From Hyphococcus sp. (lineage in GTDB: Bacteria > Pseudomonadota > Alphaproteobacteria > Caulobacterales > Parvularculaceae): DNA of 64,000 nucleotides. The translations under genes and the position numbers were made by a program. Below the pieces are notes generated by a model. The model was given only the letters and a program-made list of their open reading frames with translations, was not told the DNA's origin and made no database searches. The number at the start of each line of letters is the position of its first letter. Position 1 is the first letter of the stretch. The stretch is taken from the NCBI GenBank assembly GCA_028284345.1, contig JANQRY010000003.1:620001-684000 (forward strand). The letters are read 5' to 3'. Positions 55,449 through 64,000 of the stretch are shown here, piece by piece.

Positions 55449-56129
55449 ATGCGTCGCCTGTTGCATATGCCCCTCGATCCGGCGTCGCGCATGCTCCGGA
55501 TCGCGCTTGCGGAAAAGGGCCTGCCGGCGGCGTTCGAAGAAACGCGCCCATGGGAAGCGGGCGAACGGATCGCCGCAGTTAATCCCGCCGGCAGCATCCC
55601 CGTCCTGATCGACGAAGCGCAGGACGGCGCGGAAAGCGCCATAGCGCCGGCGGGCGTCGCGATTGAGTATCTTGAAGAACGCTATCCGAGCCCGGCGCTC
55701 TTCCCATCCGGTGCAAGCGCGCGCGCCGAAACCCGGCGGCTGCTCGCCTGGTTTACCCAGAAATTCGAAGAAGACGTCATCGTTCATATTGTCCGGGAAC
55801 GGATCGATAAACGGCTGATGCGGCGCGGCCAGCCGGATTACGATCTGTTGCGGGCGGGCCTTGAAGCGCTTGACTGGCACATGGACTATTTCGCCTGGCT
55901 CATCGATCAGCGAAACTGGTTCGCCGGCGATGTTTACTCTGCGGCGGACGTCGCCGCCGCTGGCTATATCTCCTGCGTCGATTATGTGGACGGCGTCGCA
56001 TGGGATCGATTTCCCGCCGTCCGGGAATGGTATGCGCGGATTAAATCCCGCCCCGCCTTGCGGCCGATTCTACGCGACCGTATCGACGGAATGCCGCCGC
56101 CGCGCCATTACGCCGATCCGGACTTTTAA
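55449..56129 (+). CDS. fzlA: FzlA-like glutathione-S-transferase-fold protein
   Basis: 226 residues, AGGGAGAG upstream. Thioredoxin-like N-terminal domain ([12 protein letters not shown] and N-P-A-G-S-I-P-V-L near 40-48) plus an all-helical C-terminal domain. The C-terminal tail [13 protein letters not shown] matches the tail of FzlA, the alphaproteobacterial GST-like protein that binds FtsZ filaments and couples constriction to wall synthesis. No catalytic Cys/Ser is obvious at the usual GST position. The 2-nt gap to queG suggests one transcript. Identification is from tail and overall sequence, not a search. Confidence 0.72.
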   Translation: MRRLLHMPLDPASRMLRIALAEKGLPAAFEETRPWEAGERIAAVNPAGSIPVLIDEAQDGAESAIAPAGVAIEYLEERYPSPALFPSGASARAETRRLLAWFTQKFEEDVIVHIVRERIDKRLMRRGQPDYDLLRAGLEALDWHMDYFAWLIDQRNWFAGDVYSAADVAAAGYISCVDYVDGVAWDRFPAVREWYARIKSRPALRPILRDRIDGMPPPRHYADPDF

Positions 56130-56131
56130 CC

Positions 56132-57265
56132 ATGGGCGACGCGATGCGCGCGCGCGCGGCCATTCGCGAAAAGGCGCTGGCGCTCGGCTTTGACGGCGCG
56201 CACTTCACAACGGCGTCGCTTCCGCCCGAAGCCGGTGAAAGACTGAAAGCGTTTCTCGACCAGCGCCGTCATGGCGATATGGAATGGCTCGACGCGCGGC
56301 GCGACGAGCGCGCGGACCCCAATGCGCTGTGGCGCGAGGCGAAGAGCGCAATTGTCCTGACCATGAATTACGGCCCAGACACTGATCCGATGGCGGCGCT
56401 TCAAAACCGGTCCGCCGGCGTTATTTCCGTTTACGCCCGCAATCGCGATTATCACGACGTCGTCAAGAAACGCATGAAGCAGCTCGGCCGCTGGATCGCG
56501 GAAACTTTTGGCGGTGAGTTGAAAGTATTCGTCGACACCGCGCCGCTCATGGAGAAGCCCCTGGCCGAGCGGGCCGGCGCCGGATGGCAGGGCAAGCACA
56601 CCAATCTTGTCTCGCGCGAACACGGCTCGTGGCTGTTTCTCGGGGCGATTTTAACGACGATGGAACTGCCGCCGGACGCGGCGGAGGACGATCATTGCGG
56701 ATCGTGCCGCAACTGTCTCGACATTTGCCCGACCGACGCGTTTCCGGCGCCCTATCAGCTCGATGCGCGCCGCTGCATTTCCTATCTCACCATCGAACAT
56801 AAAGGGCCGATCCCCCGCGATTTGCGTCCCGGCATCGGCAACCGCATCTATGGCTGCGATGATTGTCTCGCCGTCTGCCCGTGGAACAAATTCGCATCGA
56901 AAGCCCGCGAAGCGGCGCTGCAGGCGCGCGGCGATCTGACGTCGCCGCCGCTGGCGGACCTCGCGGCGCTGAACGACGCCGCGTTTCGAGCCCTGTTCGC
57001 GGGCTCGCCGATCAAGCGCACCGGCCGCGACCGGTTTGTGCGCAACGTCGCCATCGCCATCGGCAATAGCGGCGATGCAAGCCTCATCGGCGCGCTCGAA
57101 ACCCTGTTGCGCGATGAAAGCGCCCTCGTGCGCGGCGCTGCGATCTGGGCGCTCGGTCGGCTGACGGACAAGGAAACCTTCGCGGCGCTTCATGCGTCGC
57201 ACGCGGCGCAGGAACGCGACGCGGACGTGCGAAACGAATGGACGCTTGGCGCCCAAAACGCCTGA
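56132..57265 (+). CDS. queG: Epoxyqueuosine reductase
   Basis: 377 residues. N-terminal cobalamin-dependent domain (G-x-W-x-x-x-H-x-x-x-x like K-H-T-N-L-V-S-R near 154-161), two 4Fe-4S motifs ([12 protein letters not shown] near 189-200 and [10 protein letters not shown] near 243-252), and a C-terminal HEAT-like repeat region. Reduces epoxyqueuosine to queuosine in tRNA wobble position 34. Directly follows the fzlA-like gene. Confidence 0.95.
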   Translation: MGDAMRARAAIREKALALGFDGAHFTTASLPPEAGERLKAFLDQRRHGDMEWLDARRDERADPNALWREAKSAIVLTMNYGPDTDPMAALQNRSAGVISVYARNRDYHDVVKKRMKQLGRWIAETFGGELKVFVDTAPLMEKPLAERAGAGWQGKHTNLVSREHGSWLFLGAILTTMELPPDAAEDDHCGSCRNCLDICPTDAFPAPYQLDARRCISYLTIEHKGPIPRDLRPGIGNRIYGCDDCLAVCPWNKFASKAREAALQARGDLTSPPLADLAALNDAAFRALFAGSPIKRTGRDRFVRNVAIAIGNSGDASLIGALETLLRDESALVRGAAIWALGRLTDKETFAALHASHAAQERDADVRNEWTLGAQNA

Positions 57266-57270
57266 ACGCG

Positions 57271-58239
57271 CTATTCCTCTTCCGTCTCGGCGTCGGGGAC
57301 GTCGAAAATCTGCCCCGGATAGATGAGGTCCGGATCGCGGATCTGGTCGGCGTTGGCCTCATAGATGATGGTGTATTGCGCGCCGCGGCCATAGGCGCGC
57401 CGGGCGATGCGCCACAGGCTGTTGCCCGGCTGCACGACGACGCGCCCGTCGCGCAGCTGGATCGCATCCGCTGACGCGCGCTCGAAAGGCAGTTCAATCG
57501 CATAAGCCGGGCGGCCGTTTTCGTCGAGTTGAACGATCAAAAGCTGGTAAACGCCGGGATTGATGGTCGCGTCGGGCGACAGCATCCAGCGGCCGTCGTC
57601 ATTGGCCTGGGTCTGGCCGATCAATTGCCGGTTGATGAAAACCTGTACGACCGCGCCCGGCGAGGCCCGACCGGAAAAGATAACGGCGCCGGATTCGTCA
57701 TAGTCGATGACATCGAGCGCCAGCGGGCCCAGCCCTTCGCCCACATCCTCCGGTTCCTGCAACACTTCCGTTGCGCCCCCCGGCGTCGTGCGTAAGACGC
57801 GCGGCGCGTCGCCGTCCTGGGCCGGCACGAGAATAATCACCGTCTGTTCGGACCGAACGGTAAGGCCGTCCTCCGTGGTCATGGAAAGGCTCAACTCAAC
57901 CGGACCGGCGTCTAGCGGCGTGTCGGTTGAAATCACCCAGGACCCGTCGCTTTCCGCTTGCGTCTGCGCCAGCTCTTCGCCGTTTGCAAAAATCGTTACC
58001 TCGGCGCCCGGGGCCGCGCGGCCGGCGATCACGGCGTAGCCGGTGCGATCAACGCGCACGATATCGAAATTCGGCAGCGCCGCCGCCGCCGGCTCCGCAT
58101 CTTCAATCGCCGGAACATCGTCGACAGGTTCGGAAACCGCCGGCTCTTCCGGCGCGTCAATCAGACCGAAACGCTGCGCGCCCTGCCAGGCGAGGAAGCC
58201 GAGAACAATCAGTATTAGGATAATAACAATTACGCGCAC
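57271..58239 (-). CDS. Membrane-anchored Ig-like/LysM protein
   Basis: 322 residues from the GTG at 58239, with AGGAGGGG ~8 nt upstream; a longer frame beyond is antisense to the LOG gene. TM ~2-17, acidic linker, two beta-rich Ig-like units (~55-140 and ~170-240; each with a G-R-A-(x)-P-G-A-x-V-x-x-F/I-(x)-N motif), and one C-terminal LysM (~263-312: V-V-Q-P-G-N-S-L-W-R-I-A-R-R-A-Y-G, ending I-Y-P-G-Q-I). It probably binds peptidoglycan in the periplasm. Function otherwise unknown. Converges on queG with a 5-nt gap. Confidence 0.85.
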   Translation of the reverse strand: MRVIVIILILIVLGFLAWQGAQRFGLIDAPEEPAVSEPVDDVPAIEDAEPAAAALPNFDIVRVDRTGYAVIAGRAAPGAEVTIFANGEELAQTQAESDGSWVISTDTPLDAGPVELSLSMTTEDGLTVRSEQTVIILVPAQDGDAPRVLRTTPGGATEVLQEPEDVGEGLGPLALDVIDYDESGAVIFSGRASPGAVVQVFINRQLIGQTQANDDGRWMLSPDATINPGVYQLLIVQLDENGRPAYAIELPFERASADAIQLRDGRVVVQPGNSLWRIARRAYGRGAQYTIIYEANADQIRDPDLIYPGQIFDVPDAETEEE

Positions 58240-58344
58240 GACAAAGCCCCTCCTGTGACGTGAACCGGCCGCTGGGGATTTGACTTTACCCCGGCGGAAA
58301 TCATCGTACAATGTTGGCCGGAACTCATCAAACGTTGCAAATTC

Positions 58345-58899
58345 ATGAAATCGCTCTGTGTTTATTGCGGGTCGCGGCCCGGCGCCGACCCCGCCTTCAA
58401 AAAAACCGCCATCTGGATCGGCCAGGAAGCGGCGCGGCGCAATTGCCGCATCGTTTACGGCGGCGGCAAGCTCGGCCTGATGGGCGCGACGGCCGGCGCC
58501 GCCCGCGACGCCGGCGGCGACGTTTTCGGCGTCATCCCCGATTTTCTGGTTGAGCTTGAAGGCATCCTGGACGGGGTTGACCACAAGATCGTCAAGACGA
58601 TGCATGAACGCAAAATGCTGATGTTCGAAGAGTCCGATGCGATCCTGACGCTGCCCGGCGGCATCGGCACGCTCGAAGAACTTATTGAAGTCCTCTCCTG
58701 GGCCCGTCTTGCCCTGCACCGGAAACCGATCATTGTACTGAATATGAAAGAGTTCTGGACGCCGCTGAAAATCCTGATCGAACATGTGATCGAGGAAGGC
58801 TTCGCCGACAAGGAACTGATTTCCGATCTCATCTTTGTCGACAAGCCCGAGGATGTCTTTCCAACGGCGGAAAGCCATATGCTGCGGGCGCGGGCCTGA
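58345..58899 (+). CDS. LOG-family nucleoside monophosphate phosphoribohydrolase
   Basis: 184 residues, Rossmann-like fold of the Lonely Guy/YvdD family. Signature P104-G-G-I-G-T109 followed by L-E-E, and the R89-K90-M-L-M segment for phosphate binding. It releases the base from a nucleoside 5'-monophosphate, often a cytokinin-type or AMP-like substrate; the natural substrate in bacteria is usually unclear. Divergent from the LysM gene across 105 nt. Confidence 0.9.
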   Translation: MKSLCVYCGSRPGADPAFKKTAIWIGQEAARRNCRIVYGGGKLGLMGATAGAARDAGGDVFGVIPDFLVELEGILDGVDHKIVKTMHERKMLMFEESDAILTLPGGIGTLEELIEVLSWARLALHRKPIIVLNMKEFWTPLKILIEHVIEEGFADKELISDLIFVDKPEDVFPTAESHMLRARA

Positions 58900-59086
58900 C
58901 GCTTCCGTCTTCCGCCGCAAATCCCCGTCGCTCCATCGCATCCGGACTTTCCGGCTAGGGCATCCCGGGCCATTATGGTCCCGCCGCAACGCGCCGGAAC
59001 AGGCGCGAAGGCCCGGGCGCCGTCAACGCATCATTCACGCCGGCGCCGATGAATCAGAATGGGTCGAAGAAAAGGAAACCGGAGCC

Positions 59087-59623
59087 ATGCTGAGTTTAAG
59101 AGCCTTGAACCTCAACAACCCGAGCGCCGCGTTCAGGAACTTTCTCCTCGCCGCCGCCGCATTGATCGCGCTGACCGTGGCGGCGCTGGTCCCCACGCCT
59201 GCGGACGCCGGGCGCTATCACTTTGGCGACGCCGAAGAGATTCTCGATGAGCTGATTGAGATGGATGCGCGCGATATTGAAGATCTGCGCGCCGACCTCG
59301 TCGACGCGCGCGCCGATATCAACGACGCTATCGGCGACATCGAGGAGGCCAAAGAAGAGGTCAAGGACGCCCCCGGCGGCGAAGCCATCGCCAACGTTGC
59401 GTTTAATATCGCCCGCGCCGCGGTCGATCGCGCGACCGGAAAGGCGATCGACAAGGCGCGCGAAACACTCATCGAAGTCGAAGCGCTGCTCGACGAGCGG
59501 CGCGAGGACATCGGCGAAGCGGAGTTTCGGGAAACGCTGGGCGCCATCAACATGATCAGAAGCGAACTCGTCGAAATCGAACAGGCGCTCGACGCGTTAA
59601 CGGACGCCCTGCGCGAAGCTTAG
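59087..59623 (+). CDS. Secreted helical protein of unknown function
   Basis: 178 residues from the ATG at 59087, with AAGGAA and GGAG upstream. Signal peptide ~1-41 (P-A-D-A-G). The mature protein is almost all helix: acidic repeats with D/E, A and R at heptad positions, suggesting a coiled-coil bundle. No cysteines and no family match. Probably periplasmic. Its transcript would end at the strong hairpin at 59654-59690. Confidence 0.7.
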   Translation: MLSLRALNLNNPSAAFRNFLLAAAALIALTVAALVPTPADAGRYHFGDAEEILDELIEMDARDIEDLRADLVDARADINDAIGDIEEAKEEVKDAPGGEAIANVAFNIARAAVDRATGKAIDKARETLIEVEALLDERREDIGEAEFRETLGAINMIRSELVEIEQALDALTDALREA

Positions 59624-59653
59624 TTCGCTTGCTTCGTCATACGTTATCCAAAC

Positions 59654-59690
59654 AAGCGAAACGGGCGCGGCGTGCCGCGCCCGTTTGCTT
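59654..59690. terminator. Bidirectional terminator after the helical secreted protein
   Basis: A 17-bp stem, AAGC-(G)-AAACGGGCGCGGC with GCCGCGCCCGTTTGCTT, one bulged G and a 2-nt loop. T-rich on the right (TTTT) and A-rich on the left. Serves both the helical protein gene and the convergent outer-membrane gene. Confidence 0.9.
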
Positions 59691-59720
59691 TTGGGGCAAC
59701 TGTCAGTCGTTCGCGTCGTC

Positions 59721-60503
59721 TTAGAAGGACACCCGAAGACCCGCCTCAATGATCGACGCGCTGTTTTCAACGTCGAATTGCGCGCTGAAAAGACTCGCAT
59801 TCACTTCCGCGTCCGTGGTCGCGCGATAGCGATAACCGGCGAACAGCGTCGTCATCGGGCTCAACTCATAACCGACGCCGGCCATGGCCTGATAAGCGAA
59901 CGCGGTCGCGTCGTCGTCGATGATGGTTGTCGCCGACGGCGCATAGAGGACGTCGACGAAGCCGACGCCGGCGCCGGCGCCGATATAGGGCGTGAAACGC
60001 GACGAATTTTCAAAGTCGACAATGGCGTTGGCCATGACGAACAGGGTTTTGAGATCGCCCTCGCCCGCGGCCACAAGATCGCCGACAGTGACGCCGAGAT
60101 TGGTTGCCTGTCCGGTGATCAGCACGGCCGCGTCTTCGCCGTCGAGGGCAATGCCGCCAGCGTTGACGCCCGTGTGCGTCTGAACGCCGTTCGATTGGTA
60201 AGCGACTTCAATCTCGCCGCGCAGCCAGCCGAAATCGCGTCCGATGGCGCCGTTAATGGCCCAGCCGGTGTCAAACTCGGTTTGCCAGCCAACCGCTGTT
60301 CCATCGGGCAGAACGGCGCCGGCCGGAACGGTCGTTCCTTCGCCGGTGGTGAAATCGCCTACAAAGGCGCCGACATTGTCCGAATTCATCAGAAAGGATC
60401 CGCCGCCGGATATCGAGACATAGGTATCCTGCGCATTCGCCGCGCCGGCAAAGGCCAGAGCGCTCGCGCCGGCAAGGATTGTCGTCTTCATCGTCGAAAG
60501 CAT
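59721..60503 (-). CDS. Outer-membrane beta-barrel protein
   Basis: 260 residues; GGAG 6 nt before the ATG at 60503. Signal peptide ~1-24 (A-A-N-A-Q). Alternating hydrophobic strands, Gly-rich turns, F-T-P-Y-I-G-A-G-A-G-V-G-F near 166-178, and a terminal aromatic residue (L-R-V-S-F), all typical of an OmpA-N/opacity-type 8-stranded barrel. An insertion-rich region ~110-150 lies between strands. Function unknown; may be a structural surface protein. Confidence 0.85.
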   Translation of the reverse strand: MLSTMKTTILAGASALAFAGAANAQDTYVSISGGGSFLMNSDNVGAFVGDFTTGEGTTVPAGAVLPDGTAVGWQTEFDTGWAINGAIGRDFGWLRGEIEVAYQSNGVQTHTGVNAGGIALDGEDAAVLITGQATNLGVTVGDLVAAGEGDLKTLFVMANAIVDFENSSRFTPYIGAGAGVGFVDVLYAPSATTIIDDDATAFAYQAMAGVGYELSPMTTLFAGYRYRATTDAEVNASLFSAQFDVENSASIIEAGLRVSF

Positions 60504-60812
60504 TTTTGACTCCGCAGGTTTTAAGAAAAACGAATACCGCTCCTTCGCGGCGGTTCATTCTCGTTACGGCGCGGCGCGCGATTTAGATGACGCACGTCGC
60601 TTGCGGAGGATTAAAAATTCTTATGAATGACGTCAGGAGCGTTTTGTGCGGCGTTGCGGATGCAGGGTCCACGGATAACAGATCTTTGAAGCGCAATTCA
60701 TGATCCGATCGCAAAGGTCATGCGTAACCTTCTGTCCGCGTGATAAGGCGGACATTTATGTCGGTTTGGTTAGAGTCTTTTATGGGCTCGGATCGACCGG
60801 AAAGCCGCGCGT
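60504..60812. other. Intergenic region, no gene seen
   Basis: 309 nt. One hairpin, TGTCCGC / GCGGACA (60733-60739 with 60748-60754), lies 59 nt downstream of the MDR gene's stop on the minus strand but has no clear T-run. The promoter of the outer-membrane gene must be near 60504-60600. No tRNA, sRNA or repeat recognised; a 26-codon open stretch from 60623 has no supporting signals. Confidence 0.5.
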
Positions 60813-61850
60813 CTAAACCTTGTCCGGGCCGACCCGAACCACCGCCTTGCCGGCGTTGTCGCCGCGGAACAGGCCGATAAACGCTTCGGGCGCTTTTTCG
60901 AGCCCCTCATATTCGGTCTGCTGGAATTTCAGGTTCCCGGCGGCGACCAGCGGCGCGACTTCGCCGGCGAATTCCATGACCTTGTCCGCATATTCGCCGA
61001 CGATGAACCCCCGGACCATGACGCCGCGGCCGATCAGATTGAAGAGATTGGGCGGGCCCGGCTCCGGTTCGGTATTGTTGTACATGGAGATCAAGCCGCA
61101 GAGCGCGATGCGCCCGCCGGGGGCGATGCAATTGAGCGCCGCTTCGAGATGCATGCCGCCGACATTTTCAAAGTAGCAGTCGACGCCGTTCGGCGCGGCT
61201 TCCGCAAGGGCCTTGGTGAGTTCGGCGGCGTTTTTGTAGTCCTTATAGTTGAGCGCCGCATCGACGCCCGCCTCTTCTTTCAGCCAGCGAATTTTTTCCG
61301 GCGAACCGGCCGAGGCGACGACCCGGGCGCCTCTCAGCTTGCCGAGCTGGCAAACGACCGAGCCGACGGCGCCCGCAGCGCCGGACACGAATAGCGTTTC
61401 GCCTTCCTTCGGTTTCATGATCTGCGTGACGCCGGCCCAGGCGGTCATGCCGGGCATGCCGAGAACGCCGAGCCAGGCGGGCAGCGGCGCGAGATTCGGC
61501 ATCACTTTCTGCGTCCGCTCGCCGTTCGAGACGTAATATTCCTTCCAGCCGCCGGTGAAGTCGACAATCACGTCGCCGACCGCATAGTCGGCGATGTTCG
61601 ACTCAACCACTTCCGCCACAGCCCCGCCGGCGAGCGGCTCGTCGAGGGAGAAGGGCGGGATGTAGCTCTTCACGTCAGGGCGCATGCGCCCGCGCATATA
61701 AGGGTCGACCGACATCCAGATGGTGCGGCAGACCATTTCATTGGCGCCCGCCGCCGGCACGGTCGTTTCCCGGATTTCGAAATCGGCCTCGCGCGGCATG
61801 CCCTGTGGATAAGCTTTCAGAAATACGGCCTTCGACGAACGCTCGGACAT
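60813..61850 (-). CDS. NADP-dependent MDR oxidoreductase (leukotriene B4 dehydrogenase/CurA type)
   Basis: 345 residues. Catalytic-domain start with R-G-R-M near 54-57 and the D-F-T-G-G-W-K-E-Y-Y-V motif near 96-106. NADP-binding motif G-A-A-G-A-V-G-S-V near 158-166. No zinc-binding Cys/His set. The family reduces the double bond of alpha,beta-unsaturated ketones or aldehydes using NADPH. Cytoplasmic. A single gene. Confidence 0.9.
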   Translation of the reverse strand: MSERSSKAVFLKAYPQGMPREADFEIRETTVPAAGANEMVCRTIWMSVDPYMRGRMRPDVKSYIPPFSLDEPLAGGAVAEVVESNIADYAVGDVIVDFTGGWKEYYVSNGERTQKVMPNLAPLPAWLGVLGMPGMTAWAGVTQIMKPKEGETLFVSGAAGAVGSVVCQLGKLRGARVVASAGSPEKIRWLKEEAGVDAALNYKDYKNAAELTKALAEAAPNGVDCYFENVGGMHLEAALNCIAPGGRIALCGLISMYNNTEPEPGPPNLFNLIGRGVMVRGFIVGEYADKVMEFAGEVAPLVAAGNLKFQQTEYEGLEKAPEAFIGLFRGDNAGKAVVRVGPDKV

Positions 61851-62065
61851 CGGCTTTTCCTCAATTTTGGCGGTTATGCGGCAGTGGTATCGGCAATTGT
61901 CCGCTCGCGACAGCGTGATGCGCAGCGCTCAATTCGGACAAGTCCTCGCCTCAATCTCGCCTTGGACGGCTATAACATTAGGCGCATCAACGCAAAAGGG
62001 GCGCACCAACCGGCCGCCACGGGTTGAAGAGAAAACGACGCAAGGAACGGAGGCTGCGGAAAACC

Positions 62066-62434
62066 ATGAAAACCATCTTGATAGCATCGGGCGCAATGTT
62101 GCTGGCGGTTACGGGATGTCAGTCAACGGGCGAAGGCGCCCTCACCGGCGCCGCGGTCGGCGCGGCCGGCGGCGCCATCGCCGGCGAGATTTTCGCGGGC
62201 CGGCCCGGGCGCGGCGCGGCCTATGGCGCGCTGATCGGCGCCGCGGTCGGCGCCTATGAAGGCTGCTCGCGCGCCGGCACGTGCTGGGGCAGAGCCCGCG
62301 ATCACGGCCACCGTCGCTATGACCGATATTCCGGCCAGTATTATTACGTCGACCCGGAATATGGCGACACCTATTGGGAAGACGGTTCTTTCCGGGAATA
62401 TGGCCGTCGCGGCCACCGTCGCGGTCGCTACTAA
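62066..62434 (+). CDS. Glycine-zipper lipoprotein
   Basis: 122 residues from the ATG at 62066; an in-frame start at 62024 adds 14 basic residues. Signal peptide with lipobox A-V-T-G-C (Cys18). A Gly/Ala zipper (~27-66, repeating G-A-A-V-G-A-A-G-G-A-I-A-G) would insert in or pack on a membrane; then a Tyr/Arg/Gly-rich tail with two cysteines. Resembles YMGG/Rickettsia 17-kDa-like glycine-zipper proteins. Outer-membrane location inferred. Confidence 0.85.
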   Translation: MKTILIASGAMLLAVTGCQSTGEGALTGAAVGAAGGAIAGEIFAGRPGRGAAYGALIGAAVGAYEGCSRAGTCWGRARDHGHRRYDRYSGQYYYVDPEYGDTYWEDGSFREYGRRGHRRGRY

Positions 62435-62462
62435 TCCGAACCTTTAAGTTTGTTGCGTAACG

Positions 62463-62491
62463 CTGCGGCCCGTCTTTATGGCGGGCCGCAG
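62463..62491. terminator. Bidirectional terminator hairpin
   Basis: 10-bp perfect stem CTGCGGCCCG / CGGGCCGCAG (62463-62472 with 62482-62491), 9-nt loop. Sits between convergent genes. Its T-run is weak (GTGGTTT), so termination may be partial. Confidence 0.75.
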
Positions 62492-62495
62492 TGGT

Positions 62496-62798
62496 TTAGC
62501 GCAGCGCTTCGTCATCCGACCGGTCGACGCGCGACGCATCGTGTTCGACGTCTTTCTTCTTGGTCTTGCCCATCTGGGTCAGCGCGATCACCGTCAAGGT
62601 TGGAACGAAACCGTCGACCTGGCCGGTGAGGTCCGCCGCCTCCCAAAAGGCGAAAAGACCCGGCCACCCGAATAAGGCGACCGCCGCGACGCCCATCAGG
62701 ATGTCGAAGGGCAGTTCAAACCCCGGGATACGTCCGACGGTAAAGTCGAGCGCGTCGAGAATGACGGCGATGATCAGCTTGACGACGTCCGAGCGCAT
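62496..62798 (-). CDS. Small membrane protein of unknown function
   Basis: 100 residues from the ATG at 62798 (GGGG and AAAG upstream). One or two hydrophobic helices (~5-20 and ~35-55, M-G-V-A-A-V-A-L-F-G-W-P-G-L-F-A-F-W), and a hydrophilic C-terminus rich in Lys, Asp and Arg. The central P-G-F-E-L-P-F-D-I-L is distinctive but I do not know the family. Probably an inner-membrane protein. Confidence 0.65.
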   Translation of the reverse strand: MRSDVVKLIIAVILDALDFTVGRIPGFELPFDILMGVAAVALFGWPGLFAFWEAADLTGQVDGFVPTLTVIALTQMGKTKKKDVEHDASRVDRSDDEALR

Positions 62799-62878
62799 AG
62801 GGCTTTCCCCATTCGGCCCGCAGCGTCGCATATCATGCCGGACGCCTCAATTGCCGCGGGCGCCGGGGACGCAAACGA

Positions 62879-63892
62879 TTACGGCTTGTATTGCGTCACT
62901 TTCTGGTTGATGGCGCCGAAGATCGATTTGCCGTCGGCGTCTTCCATGCGGATTTCAACCGTGTCGCCGAAGGACATGAACGGCGTTTTCGCCGCGCCGT
63001 CATAAATCGTTTCGATCATGCGGATTTCGGCGATGCAGGAATAGCCGGCGCCGCCTTCGGCGACCGGTTTGCCGGGGCCGCCGTCGAGCATGTTGGAAAC
63101 GGTGCCCGAACCGATAATCGTCCCGGCGCCCAAGGGCCGCGTCTTCGCCGCATGGGCGATCAATTGCGGAAAATTGAACGTGAGGTCGACGCCGGCGTCA
63201 GCGCGCCCGAACGGCGCGCCGTTATAGTCGACGATCAGCGGCAGCTGGACGGCGCCGTCCCGCCACGCATCGCCCAGTTCGTCCGGCGTCACGGCGCAAG
63301 GGGAAAAGGCAGATGACGGCTTCGACTGGAAAAAGCCGAAACCCTTGGCGAGTTCCGCCGGAATGAGGCCGCGCAAGGAAACGTCGTTCACCAGCATGAC
63401 GAGGCGAATATAATCGCCAGCCTCCGCCGCCGAGACGCCCATGGGCACGTCGCCGGTGATCACCGCGACTTCGCCTTCCATATCAATGCCCCAGGCCTTG
63501 TCCTCAGCCATGACAATGTCGTCGCGGGGGCCGAGAAAAGAATCCGACCCGCCCTGATACATCAGCGGGTCTTCGTAAAAACTCTTCGGCACTTCCGCGC
63601 CCCGCGCCTTGCGCACCAGTTCCACGTGATTGATGTACGCCGAGCCGTCCGCCCACTGATAGCTGCGCGGAAGCGGCGAAGCGGCCTCGCGCTCGTGAAA
63701 CCGCTCTGTCGGGACGGACCCCGTTTCGACCCCTTGCGCCAATTCGGCAAGGCCCGGCCCGGCGCGCGTCCAATCGTCAAGGGCCGCCTGCAAGGTGGGC
63801 GCGACGCGCGCCGCATCGGTGCAGCGGGTCAGGTCCTTCGAGACGACGACGAGCCGGCCGTCGCGGCCGCCTTTGAGCGAAGCGAGTTTCAT
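62879..63892 (-). CDS. Fumarylacetoacetate hydrolase-family protein
   Basis: 337 residues. FAH fold, with the metal region carrying I-D-M-E-G-E-V-A-V near 136-144, and a late G-A-G-T-I-I-G-S-G-T-V-S near 254-265 that is typical of the family. The long N-terminal part (~1-75) and the G-F-G-F-F-Q-S-K-P-S-S-A-F near 192-204 fit fumarylacetoacetase rather than the short isomerase type, so it may close tyrosine/homogentisate breakdown. Neighbouring pathway genes, if present, lie beyond the window edge. Confidence 0.83.
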   Translation of the reverse strand: MKLASLKGGRDGRLVVVSKDLTRCTDAARVAPTLQAALDDWTRAGPGLAELAQGVETGSVPTERFHEREAASPLPRSYQWADGSAYINHVELVRKARGAEVPKSFYEDPLMYQGGSDSFLGPRDDIVMAEDKAWGIDMEGEVAVITGDVPMGVSAAEAGDYIRLVMLVNDVSLRGLIPAELAKGFGFFQSKPSSAFSPCAVTPDELGDAWRDGAVQLPLIVDYNGAPFGRADAGVDLTFNFPQLIAHAAKTRPLGAGTIIGSGTVSNMLDGGPGKPVAEGGAGYSCIAEIRMIETIYDGAAKTPFMSFGDTVEIRMEDADGKSIFGAINQKVTQYKP

Positions 63893-63907
63893 TTGTAGTT
63901 CGTCCTT

Positions 63908-64000
63908 TCAAGTTTTTTGAGACGTTGTTCTCAGGCCGGCGCGGACATCGGACGGGGCCAGTTTCGGCGACCCGCCGCCCTTCTCCTCGCACTCACGAAT
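63908..64000 (-). CDS. Possible 3' end of an upstream gene
   Basis: An open frame of 30 codons runs off the window end and stops with TGA 16 nt before the FAH gene start. Its C-terminus is short and unremarkable, and I cannot name it. Spacing fits an operon partner of the FAH-family gene, but it could also be non-coding. Confidence 0.3.
   Translation of the reverse strand: MRECEEKGGGSPKLAPSDVRAGLRTTSQKT

Noticed and set aside
60623-60703. 26-codon open frame
   Set aside because: No good ribosome-site spacing, no conserved features; too short to support.

Overview
The window reads as the chromosome of a GC-rich alphaproteobacterium. The lineage markers are a circularly permuted (two-piece) tmRNA gene next to an alpha-type SspB adaptor, an FzlA-like glutathione-S-transferase-fold protein beside queG, an Mla permease carrying an N-terminal STAS domain, and a large TonB-dependent receptor. 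Placement below class (perhaps Parvularculales, Maricaulales or a relative) is inference. Nearly everything looks like core chromosome: gaps are short, base composition is even, and I see no insertion sequences, phage genes, integrases, rRNA operons, CRISPR arrays or ordinary tRNA genes.

Layout. 1-4.6 kb: the 3' part of an Ala-rich coiled-coil gene, then a four-gene Mla-type lipid transport operon on the minus strand (permease, ATPase, MCE protein, lipoprotein). 4.8-12.6 kb: a CHASE2 protein whose cyclase domain looks catalytically dead, GtrA, an MFS carrier, a lipoprotein, prolyl iminopeptidase, a sodium:neurotransmitter-type symporter and an Hpt protein. 12.6-18.2 kb: the elongasome operon mreB-mreC-mreD-mrdA-rodA. 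18.4-26.2 kb: a TVP38 membrane protein, miaA/serB (divergent), the hflK-hflC-protease cluster and mrp. 26.2-29.5 kb: a secreted SnoaL-like protein, thyA-folA and a small XRE regulator. 29.5-30.8 kb: permuted ssrA, three hairpins that share a loop sequence, and sspB. 30.8-40.3 kb: fumC, an apparently membrane-tethered ribbon-helix-helix protein, two small ORFs, an unusual glnE, a ClC channel, a squalene/phytoene-synthase-like protein, a PuuD-like membrane protein and Fe-SOD. 40.3-49.3 kb: a 1091-residue TonB receptor, a secreted protein, yajC-secD-secF and an MFS carrier. 49.3-53.6 kb: UDP-sugar genes (nucleotide-sugar epimerase and UDP-glucose dehydrogenase) and cysQ. 53.6-64 kb: a polytopic orphan, fzlA-like and queG, a LysM protein, a LOG-family enzyme, an outer-membrane barrel, a quinone-oxidoreductase-like MDR, a glycine-zipper lipoprotein and a fumarylacetoacetase-family enzyme.

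The cell-envelope theme is strong: lipid trafficking (Mla), wall elongation (Mre/RodA/PBP2), protein export (SecDF-YajC), membrane proteostasis (HflKC, a Deg protease), UDP-uronate supply, and an FtsZ-associated GST-like protein. A second theme is ribosome rescue: tmRNA lies about 340 bp upstream of the adaptor that delivers its tagged products to ClpXP.

The points I consider most worth checking are two apparent pseudoenzymes in otherwise normal genes (a GlnE with both DxD active-site motifs missing, and a CHASE2 cyclase with every catalytic position changed), a ribbon-helix-helix DNA-binding domain fused to a transmembrane segment and a periplasmic domain, a 65-residue cysteine-bracketed insertion in HflC, and the repeated hairpins between ssrA and sspB. 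I do not see a clear multi-gene system that is wholly new.
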